64,000 bases of DNA from Prototheca cutis (GCA_002897115.2 BCIH01000001.1:100097-164096), one strand, 5' to 3'. Positions 50,754-63,824 are shown, counted from the first letter of the stretch. Notes: generated from the sequence alone by a model not told the origin. Translations and numbers: made by a program.

Positions 50754-50862
50754 TATGATTTGATCACCAAGATTGCCGCAGGCCCTGCGCCACGGAACAT
50801 TACCATTGAACGCGTGCTGTGAGGCAATGCCCAGTTACTTCGTTTCTCGGTAACCTCGCGGG

Positions 50863-51443
50863 GCGCCTCCCGGGCGCTGTGTGGGGTGCGCCCCAGTTTG
50901 TCTGAAATCGTACCCCACCCGGAGCCTCGGACAAATTTTGATCTGTTGATACAGCTTTCGCCAGGAAACGCCGGCTGCCCCGCCGAGATGCCTGCCGCGT
51001 CTTCTGATGCAGATACCATGTCGTGAACTTGCTCATTTCTTCATCTTGTTTACAGCACGGAGGATGGTGCCCATCCTGGATTCGAGCGACCCCTCTCGTC
51101 AGAGCGGCCTGGACTGAGACGACCGCTCCCAGTCCAGCCCAGGTACGAATTATACAGGCTCGCGAGCTCGCTCGAGCCTGTCCCTGTATATCCCTATGTC
51201 CATACAATTACGTGGTGTATGTTGAGTGCCCATTGATGCTGCGTCCGTGATGTGATCCCCTTCCATGTCTCCGAGTTTCGGGACTGGCGCTGTGTGGACC
51301 CCACCACCCCAGTTTGGGAACCGCGGGTGGTTACCGCACCAGCGCCATTCCCCATGCGTCAACCGCTCCCAACTGGGCTATGACATCGTTCCTCCCCCAT
51401 GTTTCCCCACACCCTGTGATTATTTTCTCTAGGAGGGCAAGGG
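50863..51443. other. spacer between copy 2 and ASPM
   Basis: About 580 nt; upstream exons or promoter of ASPM could lie here. No gene recognised. Confidence 0.45.
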
Positions 51444-54400
51444 ATGCAGGAGAACAGGTTGGGTCCTCAGGGACCAGAAGGGTCCCAGACCCCTCCCAAG
51501 TTCTTGGTCCCACCGCTGCGCAAGCTTGCCAGTTCTCTGGATGAAGGGGATGCGAGTGCGCCGTCTGTGGAGCGGAGACTCTCCAGAGGCCTGCCGCCCT
51601 CCGTGCCTCGTCTGCCCCTGTCCCCGCTGAACCAGTTGACGCCGCCGGCGGTCAGGAGGGGGTTTACACCGGCGCAACCGAGCTCCACCCCGCTGTCGAC
51701 CCTGCGCAGCGGGCGCCTGAGCACGCCCCGCCAGGCCACACCTCGCGGGACTCCCAGGGAGAGCACACCCGTGCTCTTCTCAGGGGTCGGCACGCCCAGA
51801 GGCAGCGGGACACCGGGCCGGGCCGCCGCCAAGGGACCCCTGACTCTCACTGCCTTTCATGCTACGTGAGCAGTCTTGATTGTTGGCCCTGTTGTTGCCG
51901 GAGTTCATATGTTGTGCTGGGGTGTCTGTATGTCGTCACATGAAGCAGCGCCCTGTGTTGGTGGCGTTAGTGGGGTTGGCGGGGCCCCACTGACTGCGTC
52001 ATGTGCGCCGGCCTCCTGAGCACGTCCACCTCCCCACCCTGTCGTTCACTCTGTCTCATTACTGCCGTGCCGAGGCATTTCCCCCCAACCTTTATGCCCC
52101 AACGCACACTCAGGGCATGGATGGACAGGCAGGAGGCCGTGTTCACCGCCTGGGTCAATTCAGTTGTGGCCCCTCCTGTGGCTGCTCCCAGCACGTCTGC
52201 CGCCGCCCGGGCGGCCGCCCGGACCCGCGGCTGGCTGTGGTCCCTGTACCAGAGCAGTCCCGATCTTCAAGCAGTGATGGTCAAGGTGGAGGCCAGGATC
52301 GACGGCGGCCAACTGAAAATGAGTAACGAGGTTTGTCGGGGGCGAGGGGAGCAGGAGGTTGCTGTTGATGGGGGTCTTCCGCTGGGCCCAAGAACCACCA
52401 ATCAGTGGTGTAGATCGGTATTGCCCCGGCGCTGGACCGCTGCACCAGGCAGAGCAGCGTCTGATTCAACTCACTCAGAACCCCCCCGGTTAAACAGGAC
52501 AAAACCCCCTCCCCCAAACCAAATAAAAACTTGCAGCAGTGCCTGCGGAACGTCAAGGACCAGGCAGCTGCACGGCAGGCGCTGCTTTCTTACCATCCCT
52601 TTTGGTTGTGTGCTGCTTTGGAGGTGATCCTGGCCAAGGCACCCTCCCACCCAGGTGTGTTGGTGGGAAAACAGGGGGTTGGAACGCTGTTGCAAGGCCA
52701 AGGGTCATGAGGGGTTTTAGGGTTAAAGGGGGGCCAGGCCTTCTTTCCCCCCTCGTCATCCCATCCATCCATCCACCCCAAACACATACATGTAAGAAAC
52801 AATCATTCGCGTGCGCAGGTGCGTGCGACCCCGGGGACAGGCAAGGGGCTTTGGTCCTGGAGTTCTTTGTCCGCGAGCACCTGCTTGGAGATCCTGGCGC
52901 CGAGCAGCAGCAGCAACAGCGGAGGGGGCTGGCTGCCGGCGGGGCAGGCAAATCCACAGACTGGGTGCGATTGAGAGCATGGGAATGGTGTTGCGGATAT
53001 TGGTGGTTTATGCGCTCTCCCCCCTCGCCTGTGTGGCTCTCTTCCCCGACTGGTGACAGCTGCTGGGCTGGGAGACTGCCCATGATACCTGAATTGCGCG
53101 ACAACACCTGGTGTGTGTCTCTGTCCTGAACTGAAAATGAAACTCCTCTTTGCCATGCCCACAAACACGTTCAACAGATGACAACAGCTAAGACAGTCCT
53201 GAAGCGGGTGCTGCTCATGGTGCTGCTGCTGGATACGGCAGCGGCGGCCGGATGCGACGAACAGCCCGGCATGCCACTCCTGTTCCTCCCCGATAAGCCC
53301 GCCAAATCCTCCGCCGCGGTGGGTGTGTGTGGGGGGGTGGGTGGGTGGGTGGATATATTGATATTGGACTTTGCGTCTTGGCTCTTTCTTATTGTTTCCC
53401 AAACTGCATCACGACAGATGACTCGCTCTTCTTCCCAACGCAAACAGTATAACAGTCCCCTCCCCCTCTCCGATGCCACAACACACCTGCAGGTGCTGCA
53501 GGGCGTGCTGGGTCGCTGGGTGGGCTCCGGCGGTGATGTCAGCCGCACCCTGGCGCGGTACGGTTACCGTGTCTGCCACCAACAGCAGGCCAAGCGTGAG
53601 ATTGATTGGGCGACGCCCAGTCTGGCCACGGGCCTGCGGGACGGCCTGCGGCTGTGCCGGCTGGTGGAGCTCCTGGCGGCCAGCCCCGGGTTGATTGACG
53701 CGGCGCGGTTTCCGGCGACCACGCGCCCCGCCCGTCTGCACAACGCGTCCCTGGCCCTGGAAGCCCTCGCCAAGCACGGCGTCCGAGTTACCTTGTGCGG
53801 GGGGGGTGGTGCGAGTGGTGGCGGTGTCCTGCCAGGGGAAGTGGTGCTTCCCGGCACGGGAGCAGCAATAGGTGGCGCGCAGCAACCAAGCTCGGCCCGG
53901 CCGGCGGCGTCGCCGCGCCCCGGCATCCACCCGGCGGCGCCGGCCATCGTGGATGGCGATCGTGCGGCCACGCTCGACTTGATGTGGCGTGCTTTCCTCC
54001 GTTTCCAGCTTCCCAAGACGCTGCGGGCCGCTGCACTCGGCACAGAGCTCGAGCGCCTGGCACTGGAGCGGCGCAACGCCGCCGGCGATGGCGGTGGTGG
54101 TACGGCCGGTGGTGAAGATTGCAAGGCCCAGAAGCCTGCCAATCATGCAATCCCAGAAGCCATCACACGTACCCTGGAGGAGGAGGCCGGCCCCGCGGCG
54201 GGTCTGCTGCTCTTGCTGCTGCGCTGGGCGACCGTGGCCAGCGGTTGCGGATCGCTAAACCGTGGCATCGCCGGCACCTTTGGCGACGGCTACCTGTTCT
54301 GCATACTGGTCAGTGGGTGATGGATTTGTCAAATCACTTTTTTTACTTTTTGGTGGATGGGGGCACTGGAGGTGTGGCAAAGCCAGACCGTTATAATTGT

Positions 54401-57400
54401 TCCAGTCCCCCTTGTCCCTAAACCCCTGCCCCCACCACAAAGCCAACTCTAGGTGAACAAGTACCTGGGGGATGTGGTGCTCCCGCTTGAGGAGGTCTTT
54501 GACGCGCCAGCAGCACTGGAAGACTTGACGCAGGCTGGCGACGTGCAGCAGCAAGGTGTGGGGATTGCTGCTACGACTTGGGGGAGAGGAGTGGCAAAGG
54601 CCTGTTGGGTGGCTTCCCCCGGGGCAAAAAGAGCCTCTGTGCACAGCACATGCACCCACCCAACAACGACGCCTAATGACTCACAAACACGCATAACAAC
54701 AACGACTGCAGCATGGGCGCTGGCGTGCCGGGACGACCCCGCTGCTCGGCGGTACCGAGCGGGTGTGTCGGCGAATTTCGAGCTGGTCAAGACTGCGGTG
54801 GAGGGCCTTGGCGGCGGGGGCAGTGTGCTGCTTTGTGGCGCGGCCGTCGTGGAGCACGGCGCTGATGACCGTGGCATGCTGCTCGCGCTGTGCGCGCTGT
54901 GCTCCGCACTGATGGACGCGTCACGTGACGCACGGGCGGCGCTGACTATCCAGCGATTGTGGCGCACGAGGGTGCTGCGGCGGCGCGAGCCCGGGGCTGC
55001 GAGGGCATGCCTCCGCCGGTGGCAAGCTGGGGCAGCTGTGATCAGTCGCGCATGGAAGCGGTATGCATTCGTGTTGGGCTTGGAGCGCGCCAGGATGGAA
55101 AGGGCACGACGGACGCATGCAGCAACAGTCCTCCAGGCCGCGTGGCACGGACGTTGCTGCAGGGCAGTGGTGGCACGAGCCATGACCGCGGCGACGACCA
55201 TCCAGAGACGCTGGCGGGGTCATAGCACGCGCAGGGCCGTGCTGGACGGCGTCCGCATTCCGCGCCTCTTGCAGACGGCGACAGAACGTTGTCAACAGCT
55301 CGCGCAGCAGCGGTGAGTGGCGGGGTCGCGGGGGTTGGAGGAGGGTGGGTGGTGGTGTGGTGGCGGGGCCCCCTGTGGGGAGAATGCCTGTCTAGGGCGG
55401 TGACTGGGCCGTTGACATGGTCCGGTGCCGACCCCGACACTCGTGCCAGAAGCCAGTCACATTCACGCCGCCAGCCGGGCAGCCAACCAGTGACTCACAT
55501 CACCCCCGACGCTGCCACGACCAACAAATTCGTGCAGGCTGCGCAAGCGGCAGGAATCGGCCGCGCACCGCATCCAGGCTGCCTGGCGTACGTTTGCGGC
55601 ACGCCGCGCTTTCTTAAAAACACGCTTTGCGGCAACGAAAATTCAAGCGGCCTGGCGGGCGGCGGCGGCGCGGACACAGCTCCGCATCAGCCGTGGGGCC
55701 ATCGTGACGCTGCAAGCCGGCATTCGTGGGTGGCTGGTCCGTCGCGGCTGCGTCACCAGGCTGCGCGCTGCAAAGGTCATCCAGGTAAACGACAGCGGTC
55801 GGGTGCTTCAAAGGGTTGTCTCCTAGCATGACTTTGTATGTTCTTGGATGGGGTCTCGCTGCAGGAAGGGGGGGGGGCCTGTTCCACATTGACTGCCTCG
55901 ACGACGCTCCAAACATCACAGGCACGGTGGCGTGCAGCCCGGCTGCGGCGCCGGAGTGCAGAGGAATATCGGGGACTCAAGCGCTCGGCGGTGGTGGTAC
56001 AAGCAGCGTGGCGGGCATGCATGGCACGCAGAAAGTTTCTGGCTCTCAGGGCGGCGGCCGTGGCAGTGCAAGCAGCGTGGCACGGCAGAGCGGTTCGTGC
56101 AGAGTTGCAGGGCCAACGATCTTCCATCCTTCGGCTCCAGTCCGCCTGGCGAGGTTTCGTGGCGCGCCNGGCATTTTTGAGTCGCCGCGTGGCGGCGACG
56201 AGAATTCAGGCTGCGTGGCGCGGTGCCCAAACGAGATCCGCGGTGCGCCGGGACACCGCGGCGACGGCAATCCAGCGGCGTTGGCGGTGCGTCGTGACAC
56301 GCCGCGCTTTCCTCAAAACACAGCAGTCTGTAGTGACGGTGCAGCGCGCGTACCGCGCGGCGCTGGCGCGGCGCCGGGCGGCGCTGGTCGCGGCCATGAA
56401 GGCGCAGATGGAGTCGCTGGCCAGGGCGATGCGCGACTACACGCGGCACGACGCCGCCGCGCGGCGCATCCAGCAGGGCTGGCGCGACTGCCTGGCCCGC
56501 AGGGCAGCCGCTGCGGCTGCAGCAGTAGTCGTTGCAGCGAGGCGCGAGGAGCTGCGTCGACAGGCCCATGCCCGAGCGGTGCTTGCGGCCTGGGTCCCGA
56601 CGTTTGTCGCACGACGCCGTTTCCTCCGCCTCAGGTGCGCTGCAGTTTTTCTGTGGGTGGGGGAGAGGGTGTTTGGAGGGAACGGTTTGAACGGATCACG
56701 GCCGACTACAAAAGGGTTCTTTCTCCTCACCATCACCACGCTCGTGAAGGCGCGCGGCGGTGGCCATGCAGCGTGCGTGGCGACGTGCGTTTGAGGCACG
56801 GACGGCCGCCGCGGTGCGGATCCAGGCCGCCGCTCGGAGGTGGCTGGTGGTCAAGCATGTCCGAAAGCAGCGCACTGCCGCTGCAGTCGTGCAGGTGAGC
56901 AGAAACAGGAACACTGTTTTTTTTCAGTCGATGCAACGAGTTTTGCTGCCTTGACAATGAAAGGGGGCTTGGTGGTGCTGTTGCTGGCCGCTGGGGACCA
57001 TTCATGCACAGACGTGTATTCAATACCACCTGACACACACACCCCAAAAAACTCCAAAACCCCCTGGCAGCGGCTGTGGCGGGGGCACCGTGTCCGGGCG
57101 CGGCACCCGCAGCGGGAGGCCCTGGCGCCCATCCGTGAACGGCTGGGACAGGCAATGCTCGAGGCGGCAGCGGGCAAGGGCACCACGTTCGGGGACCGTG
57201 CCGCCGCCGCCATGGCGACGCTGCGTGGCGTTGCCTTTCCCGGAATGGTCAGTACTGTCTGATTCATGTGTGGAAGCCGGGGAGGGGGAGGGAATGCGTA
57301 GGGAAATCGAAATCGGGACGCAATATGGATGCACACCTTGCCTCCCTGTTGCCGCTGCAAAGCAGGGCTCTCAGCCATTTGGCTGACGAAGCAGGTCCCA

Positions 57401-58889
57401 GTAAGCNTATTCACCCGCAGGCCAACGACGCGTGGAAGACGCTGGCGCGGCTGACAGAGGCATCCAATGGCTTGGCACGGGAGCTCCACACCGGTGTCGG
57501 CTGGTCCGTGGTTTTGGCCGTCCTGCGTGAGGGCACGAGGTCAAGCGGACATGTCAGTGTGGAGAGTCTTGGCGCCGTTCTGCTCTGCCTTTGCCACATC
57601 TGCCGCAACGGGTATGAAAAGGGGGGCGGAGATGGACATGGTGGTAGCTTTGTGGAGAGATAAGTGCATCTGTGCCCTGTAGACAAGGGGGAGAGGAACC
57701 TGCCAACTGGACCAAGAAAAGCTTCCCCGCCAAAGATGCACGGCACTGCACCTCCAAAACCTGGTGCATGAATGAACAGTGCGAAGATGGATGAAGTGGG
57801 CAAAGAAAAGCTAAGAAAACGCTTCACTTCTACACTTGCCCATGCTTCAGGAACGCCGCGAGGGCCATCTTTGCGAACAAGGAGGAAGACGTGCTGTCGC
57901 TGCTGGGCGCGCTTCTCCAGCGCAACCGTGACAAGGAGGTCTGTCTTAGGGTTGATACCTTTCTGTGGTTGCTTGGTCACGATCATGTGAGAGCGGTGAG
58001 GGTATCGATGAATCAGTCCCTGCACATCTCATCGACGATGGATGGCCTGCCTCACCATGCTCGATGCACCCACATCAACCAATGCAGGAAGTTTTTGTAG
58101 CTGCGGCCGGCACCACGGCGGCCCTGCTGGCGGTGGGGGATCTGGGTCTGCAGGCTTCCCGGCACCACCGCCAGTTTGTGGCTACGGCAGAAGGCGTGGG
58201 GCGCATGCTCGCGCTGAAGGCTCAAAACCATATGGCGACCCTAGAGAAACTCGAAACCCAAAAGGTCGCTCGGTTGATGATTGCATGTGTTTATTGTGTG
58301 GGTGGGTGGGATGCTGTCAGGGGGTGTGTGGTGGGGACAGACAGTAAACCCGTCAAACTAAAATCCACTCCTCCTCCTCCTCCCCGATATGCACATACCA
58401 CTCTCCAGGGTTCGGATGCCTCTGCCCGTCAGGCTACCAAGGCACTTGTTCTGGCCAATCGCCAGCTGGTGGAGCTGAACCGGGTGCTCAAGCTGCTGGG
58501 CGTCGCGGCAGCCACCCCCGCCAGGCACCCGGCTGCGGACAAGGGCTTGGAGCATGCCAAACACGACGACCAGCCCGTCGGCTCCCCCGGGGCGCTGAGC
58601 AGGCTCGGCAAGAACACCATCGTTCGTGGCGTACTCAACTCGTTGAAAAGGTGAGGCCATGCTGGCACCACTGCCCGTCTCACAACCCAGCCCCCGGGGA
58701 CGGAACGCGTGCCCCAAACCTTGCCTTCCTGCCGCTGGCAGCGGCAAGGAGAACCAGCGCACTGCAGTCTTAGGCATGTTTTGCGTCATCAATGTGTGCA
58801 AAGACAGGACTGCAGGCACAACGATGCCAAGACTCCCGGACAAAACATGCTGCATCGTCGTTAGACATCTCCGTGCTCGCAGAAATTAA
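51444..58889 (+). CDS. ASPM: abnormal spindle-like protein (ASPM), CH and IQ domains
   Basis: Exons 51444-51865, 52114-52330, 52537-52654, 52819 to about 52950, 53178-53318, 53493-54308, 54453-54555, 54712-55312, 55538-55784, 55922-56634, 56750-56894, 57071-57247, 57421-57611, 57851-57938, 58088-58264, 58409-58650 and 58742-58889. All joins are in phase except 52950-53178, where an exon is probably missed. The basic Ser/Thr/Pro N terminus is followed by TAWMDRQEAVFTAWVN, ALEVILAK and LKRVLLMVLLLD (ASPM core), and calponin-homology blocks with LVELLAASPGLIDAARF and FGDGYLFCILVNKYLGDVVL. At least ten IQ motifs follow (VLQAAWHGRC, IQAAWRTFAARRAF, IQRRWRCVVTRRAF), then a helical armadillo-like end. 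It binds calmodulin and minus ends of spindle microtubules. The start codon is tentative, and the last exon may be a readthrough. Confidence 0.9.
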
Positions 58890-59037
58890 ATGGTGGCCCC
58901 GATGTGAAGTTTAACGCAAGGAAACAAGAGCAGTGTGTTCTTGGCTACCAGGCCTCCAGGAAGGAAGAGCAGACAAGTCCGTGCCGCCGGGAACGCCCAC
59001 GCTCCTCAGCACGAGCCCCAGCCATGAAACCGCTGCA

Positions 59038-60507
59038 TCACGCGTCATCACCCAGAATGACATCCCACTCTGGGGCATCAGGGTCCATGGCGAGCAGGAG
59101 ATGCGTCCAGTGCGCCACAGCGTCACCTTCGCCCCGGCGCTGGTGCGCCTCCACCGCAAGCCGTAGCAGCGCCCGCCAGACTGCCAGCACCTGCTCATCT
59201 CGTGCCTGCAGGATGTCGGGTCGATCGGAATTAAGGTTAAGACACAATTGAAGAAAGATTGACGCACGGTGCTGCAAGCAAACTTGACATACTTGAAAAA
59301 AAACAGGCCCCAGCACTGTTGCGCATATCAGCCACAGACAAAAAGCAGACCTGTTGGTCATCGAGGACGATGCCGGGCCCAGCGAGGTTGCCAGTTGCAG
59401 CGTTGACAGCGGTTGACCCCGTCGGGATACACCTCTTATCCAACCCCCTGACAAACCACCACTGTGAGCTGGAAGGCGTCGCCGGGAGTGCTCGACGGAC
59501 CTTGTCGGGCAGCACCACCGGCTCTTTTTTTTGCCCCGCAGGCTGCAGCGTGGCAGGCAGGCCCAGTCGCCGTAGCACGGCCACGATGGCAATGCCCATA
59601 AGCAGTGGGGTCCCCGGCTGTCCCTGCAGCACCGCCGCCAGGCTGAGCGGGGTCATGCCCGTGTACAACCACTCAAACGGCTTGTGGAACAGGCTGCCTG
59701 AGCCATACAAATCCTGTTTGAGTTCGTGGCCATGGCATTGTTGAGGTCAAAGAAACAAGGATTAAAACATTTTCCAGCAGCCATGGCACGCATGAGCAAC
59801 GTCCTGGAACAAACACAGGCCCTCCTCCCTACCATTCACCAAAGAAGACGCAACCCCCAGCAATGCTCGCCTGGATGAGCAGGTGCAGGCCATCGGGCCT
59901 CTTTGACCACAGCGCAGCGTCCCTGTCGTCCCGGATGCCCTGGCGCTCCGCCATCTCTTCTGCGAGTGCCAGCATGCGTTCGTCGCACCACAGCATGCGC
60001 TCCAGGTTGGGGGCCAGGCGCGCGTCGGTCTCCGTGGCCGAGAGACAGCCAAACCCAGCATCCTGTGCATCATCCAGTTGCGCATCTACGAGGTGCGCCC
60101 CGTGCTCAAAAGCCGCCGCCGGTGCATCAGCTCCACCGCCGCTGTTGGCGTCCAAGTGCGCCCCGAGCAGCGGCACCCATTGCGCCATCGCCTGCGATGG
60201 GTGCCGGGAACTGTGGGTTCTTGGCACCCACTTGACGATGCAAAACAAAGTGACAGTCCTCGTCGCGACGCAGCGCCCAGACCGGGACTGCAGTCGCTGC
60301 CAGTACCTTGAGCGTGGCATCGTCGGCTTCCTGAAGGATGTCCAGTTGCTTGGCCACCCGTGAGATCAAGGAGTTGTCAGGCCCATGGCCACGTGACTGG
60401 GTCTGCTGCCTGGCCACAAGGTACGCGAGTGGGACCTGCTCAATGATGTCGCTGCTCACCAGCTTCTTCCAGGCGCCGCTGCGCCTCGCCAGGGTGGCGA
60501 TCACCAT
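59038..60507 (-). CDS. SirB1/transglutaminase-fold-like protein (one join unresolved)
   Basis: Exons 60507-60232, 60191-59833, 59713-59351 and 59205-59038; the joins at 60232/60191 and 59351/59205 are in phase, but 59833/59713 is not. The protein begins MVIATLARRSGAWKKLVSSD and has ERMLWCDERMLALAEEMAER, GLHLLIQASIAGGCVFFGEW, then TPLSLAAVLQGQPGTPLLMG and VAVLRRLGLPATLQP, which follow the SirB1-like pattern (y.p..l..V...r.G.P..L....V..RLGLP). It ends DAPEWDVILGDDA. SirB1-like domains have a transglutaminase fold and occur in bacteria, plastids and F-box proteins; biochemical role unclear. Family call is moderate. The stretch FFDLNNAMATNSN just before 59713 is in another register and suggests a base error or a missed exon. 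Confidence 0.5.
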
Positions 60508-60803
60508 GTTTTGGAGCGCTTATTTACATCTCATCGGGCTNTAAAACCTATGATTTCATATTTTCAATCGCAGGGCAGTGCTTAACTAGTGCCAGCGGCC
60601 GCATTGGATCAAGGATGCCGAGCGATCCGGGAGTCCTGGACTTCCATGGGCATGTGCCGTACCACATGCCCTGGAGGGAGGTACTGCACATCGGGCCAGC
60701 ACCCGTCCTCCCTTCGGCGGCAGACAAGGTGGCCTGTCTGTGCCTGCTGCAGCCCTCTTTCGACAGACATCAGGACGGTATCGTAACGATAGTGCTGGTC
60801 ATC
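60508..60803. promoter_or_regulatory. short divergent promoter region, SirB1-like gene and RPS11
   Basis: 296 nt between divergent starts, with an N at 60541 next to an AT-rich stretch. No core promoter element assigned. Confidence 0.4.
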
Positions 60804-61898
60804 ATGGCGGACCAGGTAGGCAGGCGTGCAGGAGATTGGCATGCGCAGGGAGGCGGGGGATGGCGCTCACGACTTCACCCCACCGATCATGTCTGCAGAA
60901 CGAGAGGGCGTTCCAGAGGCAGCTTGGTGCCCAGCGTGGGTAAGTTGGGGCAATGGGGTAGCAGGAGGAGAGCAACAGCGCCTGGAATGACTATCGAGCT
61001 TGTGTGCGGGCGGCCTACCCCACCTGGCCGTGCCGTGCTTTTCAGTGGCGGTGGCGATGGCAGGCGCCCTGCTGGCTCCGGATTAATATTTGCTGATGGC
61101 GCAGTGTGCTAGCACAGCGCTGAATTTGCGCGGCGTGGCTGGGGATTAGCCCTGTGTCGCTGGAACTCTGTCCGGTCGGGAGCTTCACTGGTGCCGTCCA
61201 ATTCCCACCCCGTCCTGCAGCTACAACAAGTCTGCCCGCAAGACCCCCGGCAAGGGCGGCCTTCGCTACTACAAGAACGTTGGTCTGGGCTTCAAGACCC
61301 CCAAGGAGGCCATCGAGGGTGAGCACACGTGCTTTAAATTGGTGTATTTTGCTTGGTGTCTCCAGTTGGATCCCGGCAGGGACCAGCCAGACAGTCATGT
61401 CTTTGGCGGACGACTGTTACGCCCATGGCGCAATGCCTATGCTGGAGTGTGATAGAGCAGAATCCCCTCGGCGCTTGCACGGACAAGGTTTGCTTGTCGT
61501 GTGTCCAGCCGGCACTGTCGCGCCACCCCCTGTGGTCCTAACCCCCCCTTCCCTTTCCCAACGCCCACACCAACGCAGGCACCTACATTGACCACAAGTG
61601 CCCCTTCACCGGCAATGTGTCCATCCGCGGCCGCATCCTGGTCGGCACGGTCAAGTCTGCCAAGATGAACCGGACCGTCGTGCTGCGTCGCGACTACCTG
61701 CACTACATCCGCAAGTACCAGCGGTATGAGAAGCGCCACACCAACGTGTCGGCCCACATCTCCCCCTGCTTCCGCGTCGCCGAGGGCGACACCTGCATCG
61801 TTGGCCAGTGCCGACCCCTGTCCAAGACGGTCCGCTTCAACGTCCTGCGCGTCGTGCCCTCGGGTGCCTCGGGCAAGAAGGGCTTCTCCGGCTTCTGA
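60804..61898 (+). CDS. RPS11: 40S ribosomal protein S11 (uS17)
   Basis: Exons 60804-60815, 60899-60939, 61221-61318 and 61579-61898 give 156 residues, matching the usual 158 or so. The first exon is only four codons (MADQ), as is common for ribosomal protein genes. It continues [60 protein letters not shown], and the [20 protein letters not shown] block, ending GKKGFSGF. It is part of the small ribosomal subunit body and binds 18S rRNA. A TGTAA, the green-algal polyadenylation signal, lies about 20 nt after the stop. Confidence 0.98.
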
Positions 61899-62549
61899 GC
61901 ACACCCTTTCCGCCTGATGTAACTCGACACCGTCCGTACTGTGGCAGTCTGTTGGGGGATGGGAGTTTGGATGGTGTGGATTGCCCGTCAGGGCAACAAG
62001 GCGCATGGTGCAAGTCCTACCTTGTACACAGGATGCCGCCTGGGCACGTACACGACCCCTCTTACTACGGACTCTACTACTGACGGTCCTGGATGGCACT
62101 CAACAATGGTGATAGAGTCTTTTACATCGGGTGAAAGGGATTCAATCCAGCACACATGGGTTGACGGTCAGTGCACGCTTCGTTGCTCAGGGGGTCAGAC
62201 AAGCATGCGAAAGGGGCTGTCTCAGCCTGGGCCCCTCGGGGGCAGTGGAACGGTCGCCAAGATGAAAATCGTTGGAANCGCGCAGAGCGGCGGTTTGCAG
62301 CCGTGGCGGGGACGGCACCTGTTTTCGGGCCCATTGCAAGGGCTCAAGGCTTGGCGGCGCCGGTTCTTCATTTGTCGGTGCCCAGCAGGATGGGATGGGG
62401 ACTCAATGCCTTAGGCAGTGGACTCCTCCACCTCCTTTTTCTCCGGCGCTGGAGCACTCAGCGTAGCTGCGAAGCAACGTCGATTGAAAGTGTGGAGGAT
62501 ATGGAGGTGAAGGGAACATGAAGAATCACTGAATGCCATGTGACATCGC
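61899..62549. other. spacer after RPS11
   Basis: About 650 nt, with an N at 62277. No gene recognised. Confidence 0.5.
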
Positions 62550-63824
62550 TCATCCAAGGTATCGACCACATGCAGAGACCGTGAACCTACATCGCCAACA
62601 ACAACAACAACAAAAAACTCCTTGCCCACCCGTGGCGTGTGCAGCACGCTGGTTGATGGCTGGCCCGCGACGTTGGTTAACGGCGGGGCCGCGTTGCTTG
62701 GACCCACGGGACTGGCTCTTGACGGCGCGCGTGGGGCTGCCGTTGCCTCCGGTGGAGGCAGCGGTGACAGACTTGGCCACGGGGCCGGGGGCCATGCCAT
62801 TCTCGGCGGCCTCAGCTGCGTCCTCGGCACGCGCTGCGCGGCGGCGGCGCACCTGCATGGAAGTTGTGGAACGAACATGTATCGTGGGGTGCTCGGCGTG
62901 CACACACAAACACACGCACATGCGTGATTCAAGGACCGTAACAGTGCAAGGGGAATCCGTTCTCCCTTTGATCCCTGTTCCCCCGGCACCCAACACCAAC
63001 AAAATTCAACGCACTGCGCGGATGACAAAGAAGAGGACGACCAGGGCCGCGAGACCACCGATAACACCACCGGCGATGGCACCCGCATTGATGCTGCTGC
63101 CGCCGCTGCTGGGCGAAGGGCTGGGCGGCGGCGGAGGAGGGGAGGCCATGGGAGGTGGTGGCGGCGCAATGTGGTTGACCTGTACAGAGTTGGCTAGGAG
63201 GGCCTTTGGCGGTGCTGACCAGGACACAAATGTCCCGGCACGTACCTGCGTGATTCATATCATACCATTCCCCTGGGCACCCACCCACCTGTCCTGTCTA
63301 AAACAACTCCTCTCCCTCCCCATACAATGACCCCTGCAATCACCTCCTAAACATGCACTCACCACAAAGCCGCTGGCCTGGACAGAGGTGCCAACAGAAG
63401 TCAAGAGAAGGGCCTGGATGTCGGCGGTGTGCCACAGCGCCGTCTCCAGGACGTCGGGGTTGGTTGTGGTCACGGTGGTGGTCAGATCCACACCCGTCGA
63501 GCGCAGGCGGCGGCGGCCCGCGGCCGCGCTGCTGCCGACAGTGTCGACGGTGCAGGTCGCGTCAGGGTCGCTGGAGATATCCACCAGCGTCTGGCACACC
63601 AGCGGGCCGATCGTCGTGTTGACCTCGGACGTCGTCGCGCTCCAGATGGTCATGCCCACGGGGACCTTGGTCATGGGCGTCAGCGGCGGCGGCGCGGGGG
63701 CTGCACCGCCCACCACGGGGTACACGTCGCACAGCGTCAGCGTGCCATTGGTCGACACGGTGATCACGCTGCCCGAAGCCGCACATGTGATGGTCGTCGA
63801 GCTGGATGAGTACACATTGGCCTT
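62550..63824 (-). CDS. single-pass surface protein with Pro-rich juxtamembrane region (5' end outside)
   Basis: Exons 63824-63363, 63179-63015 and 62852 to about 62630 or 62550, in phase at both joins. The extracellular part has ITVSTNGTLTLCDVYPVVGG, four cysteines and a block RRRLRSTGVDLTTTVTTTNP then TADIQALLLTSVG, a composition common in algal surface and cell-wall proteins. A Pro/Ser stretch (SPPPPPPSPSPSS) and one transmembrane helix (AIAGGVIGGLAALVVLFFVI) follow, then a basic cytosolic tail with Arg/Gln repeats (AVNQRRGPAINQ). No signal peptide is seen because upstream exons lie outside or beyond the C run at the right edge. Function unknown; adhesion or cell-wall anchoring is plausible. 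The C-terminal end near a (CAA)n repeat is uncertain. Confidence 0.6.
62595..62614. repeat. (CAA)n microsatellite
   Basis: Lies at or just after the 3' end of the surface-protein coding region. Confidence 0.85.

Larger units (their letters stand above)
49042..50862 (+). mobile_element. Fanzor-bearing element, copy 2 (rearranged)
   Basis: The left module (about 49042-49328) and right module (about 50551-50862) match copy 1 at 6101-7205 along their length and in the same order and orientation. The 1.2 kb between them is unrelated to the middle of copy 1 and instead holds minus-strand coding-like segments. Several N and ambiguous bases (49893-49905, 50484-50507) show that the assembly is weak here. 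Like copy 1, it lies in the 3' flank of a plus-strand gene. Confidence 0.6.

Noticed and set aside
60541..60600. SpeI and NotI sites near an N, suggesting cloning-vector sequence
   Set aside because: The surrounding bases do not form a polylinker I recognise, and NotI-type sites are expected in GC-rich DNA.
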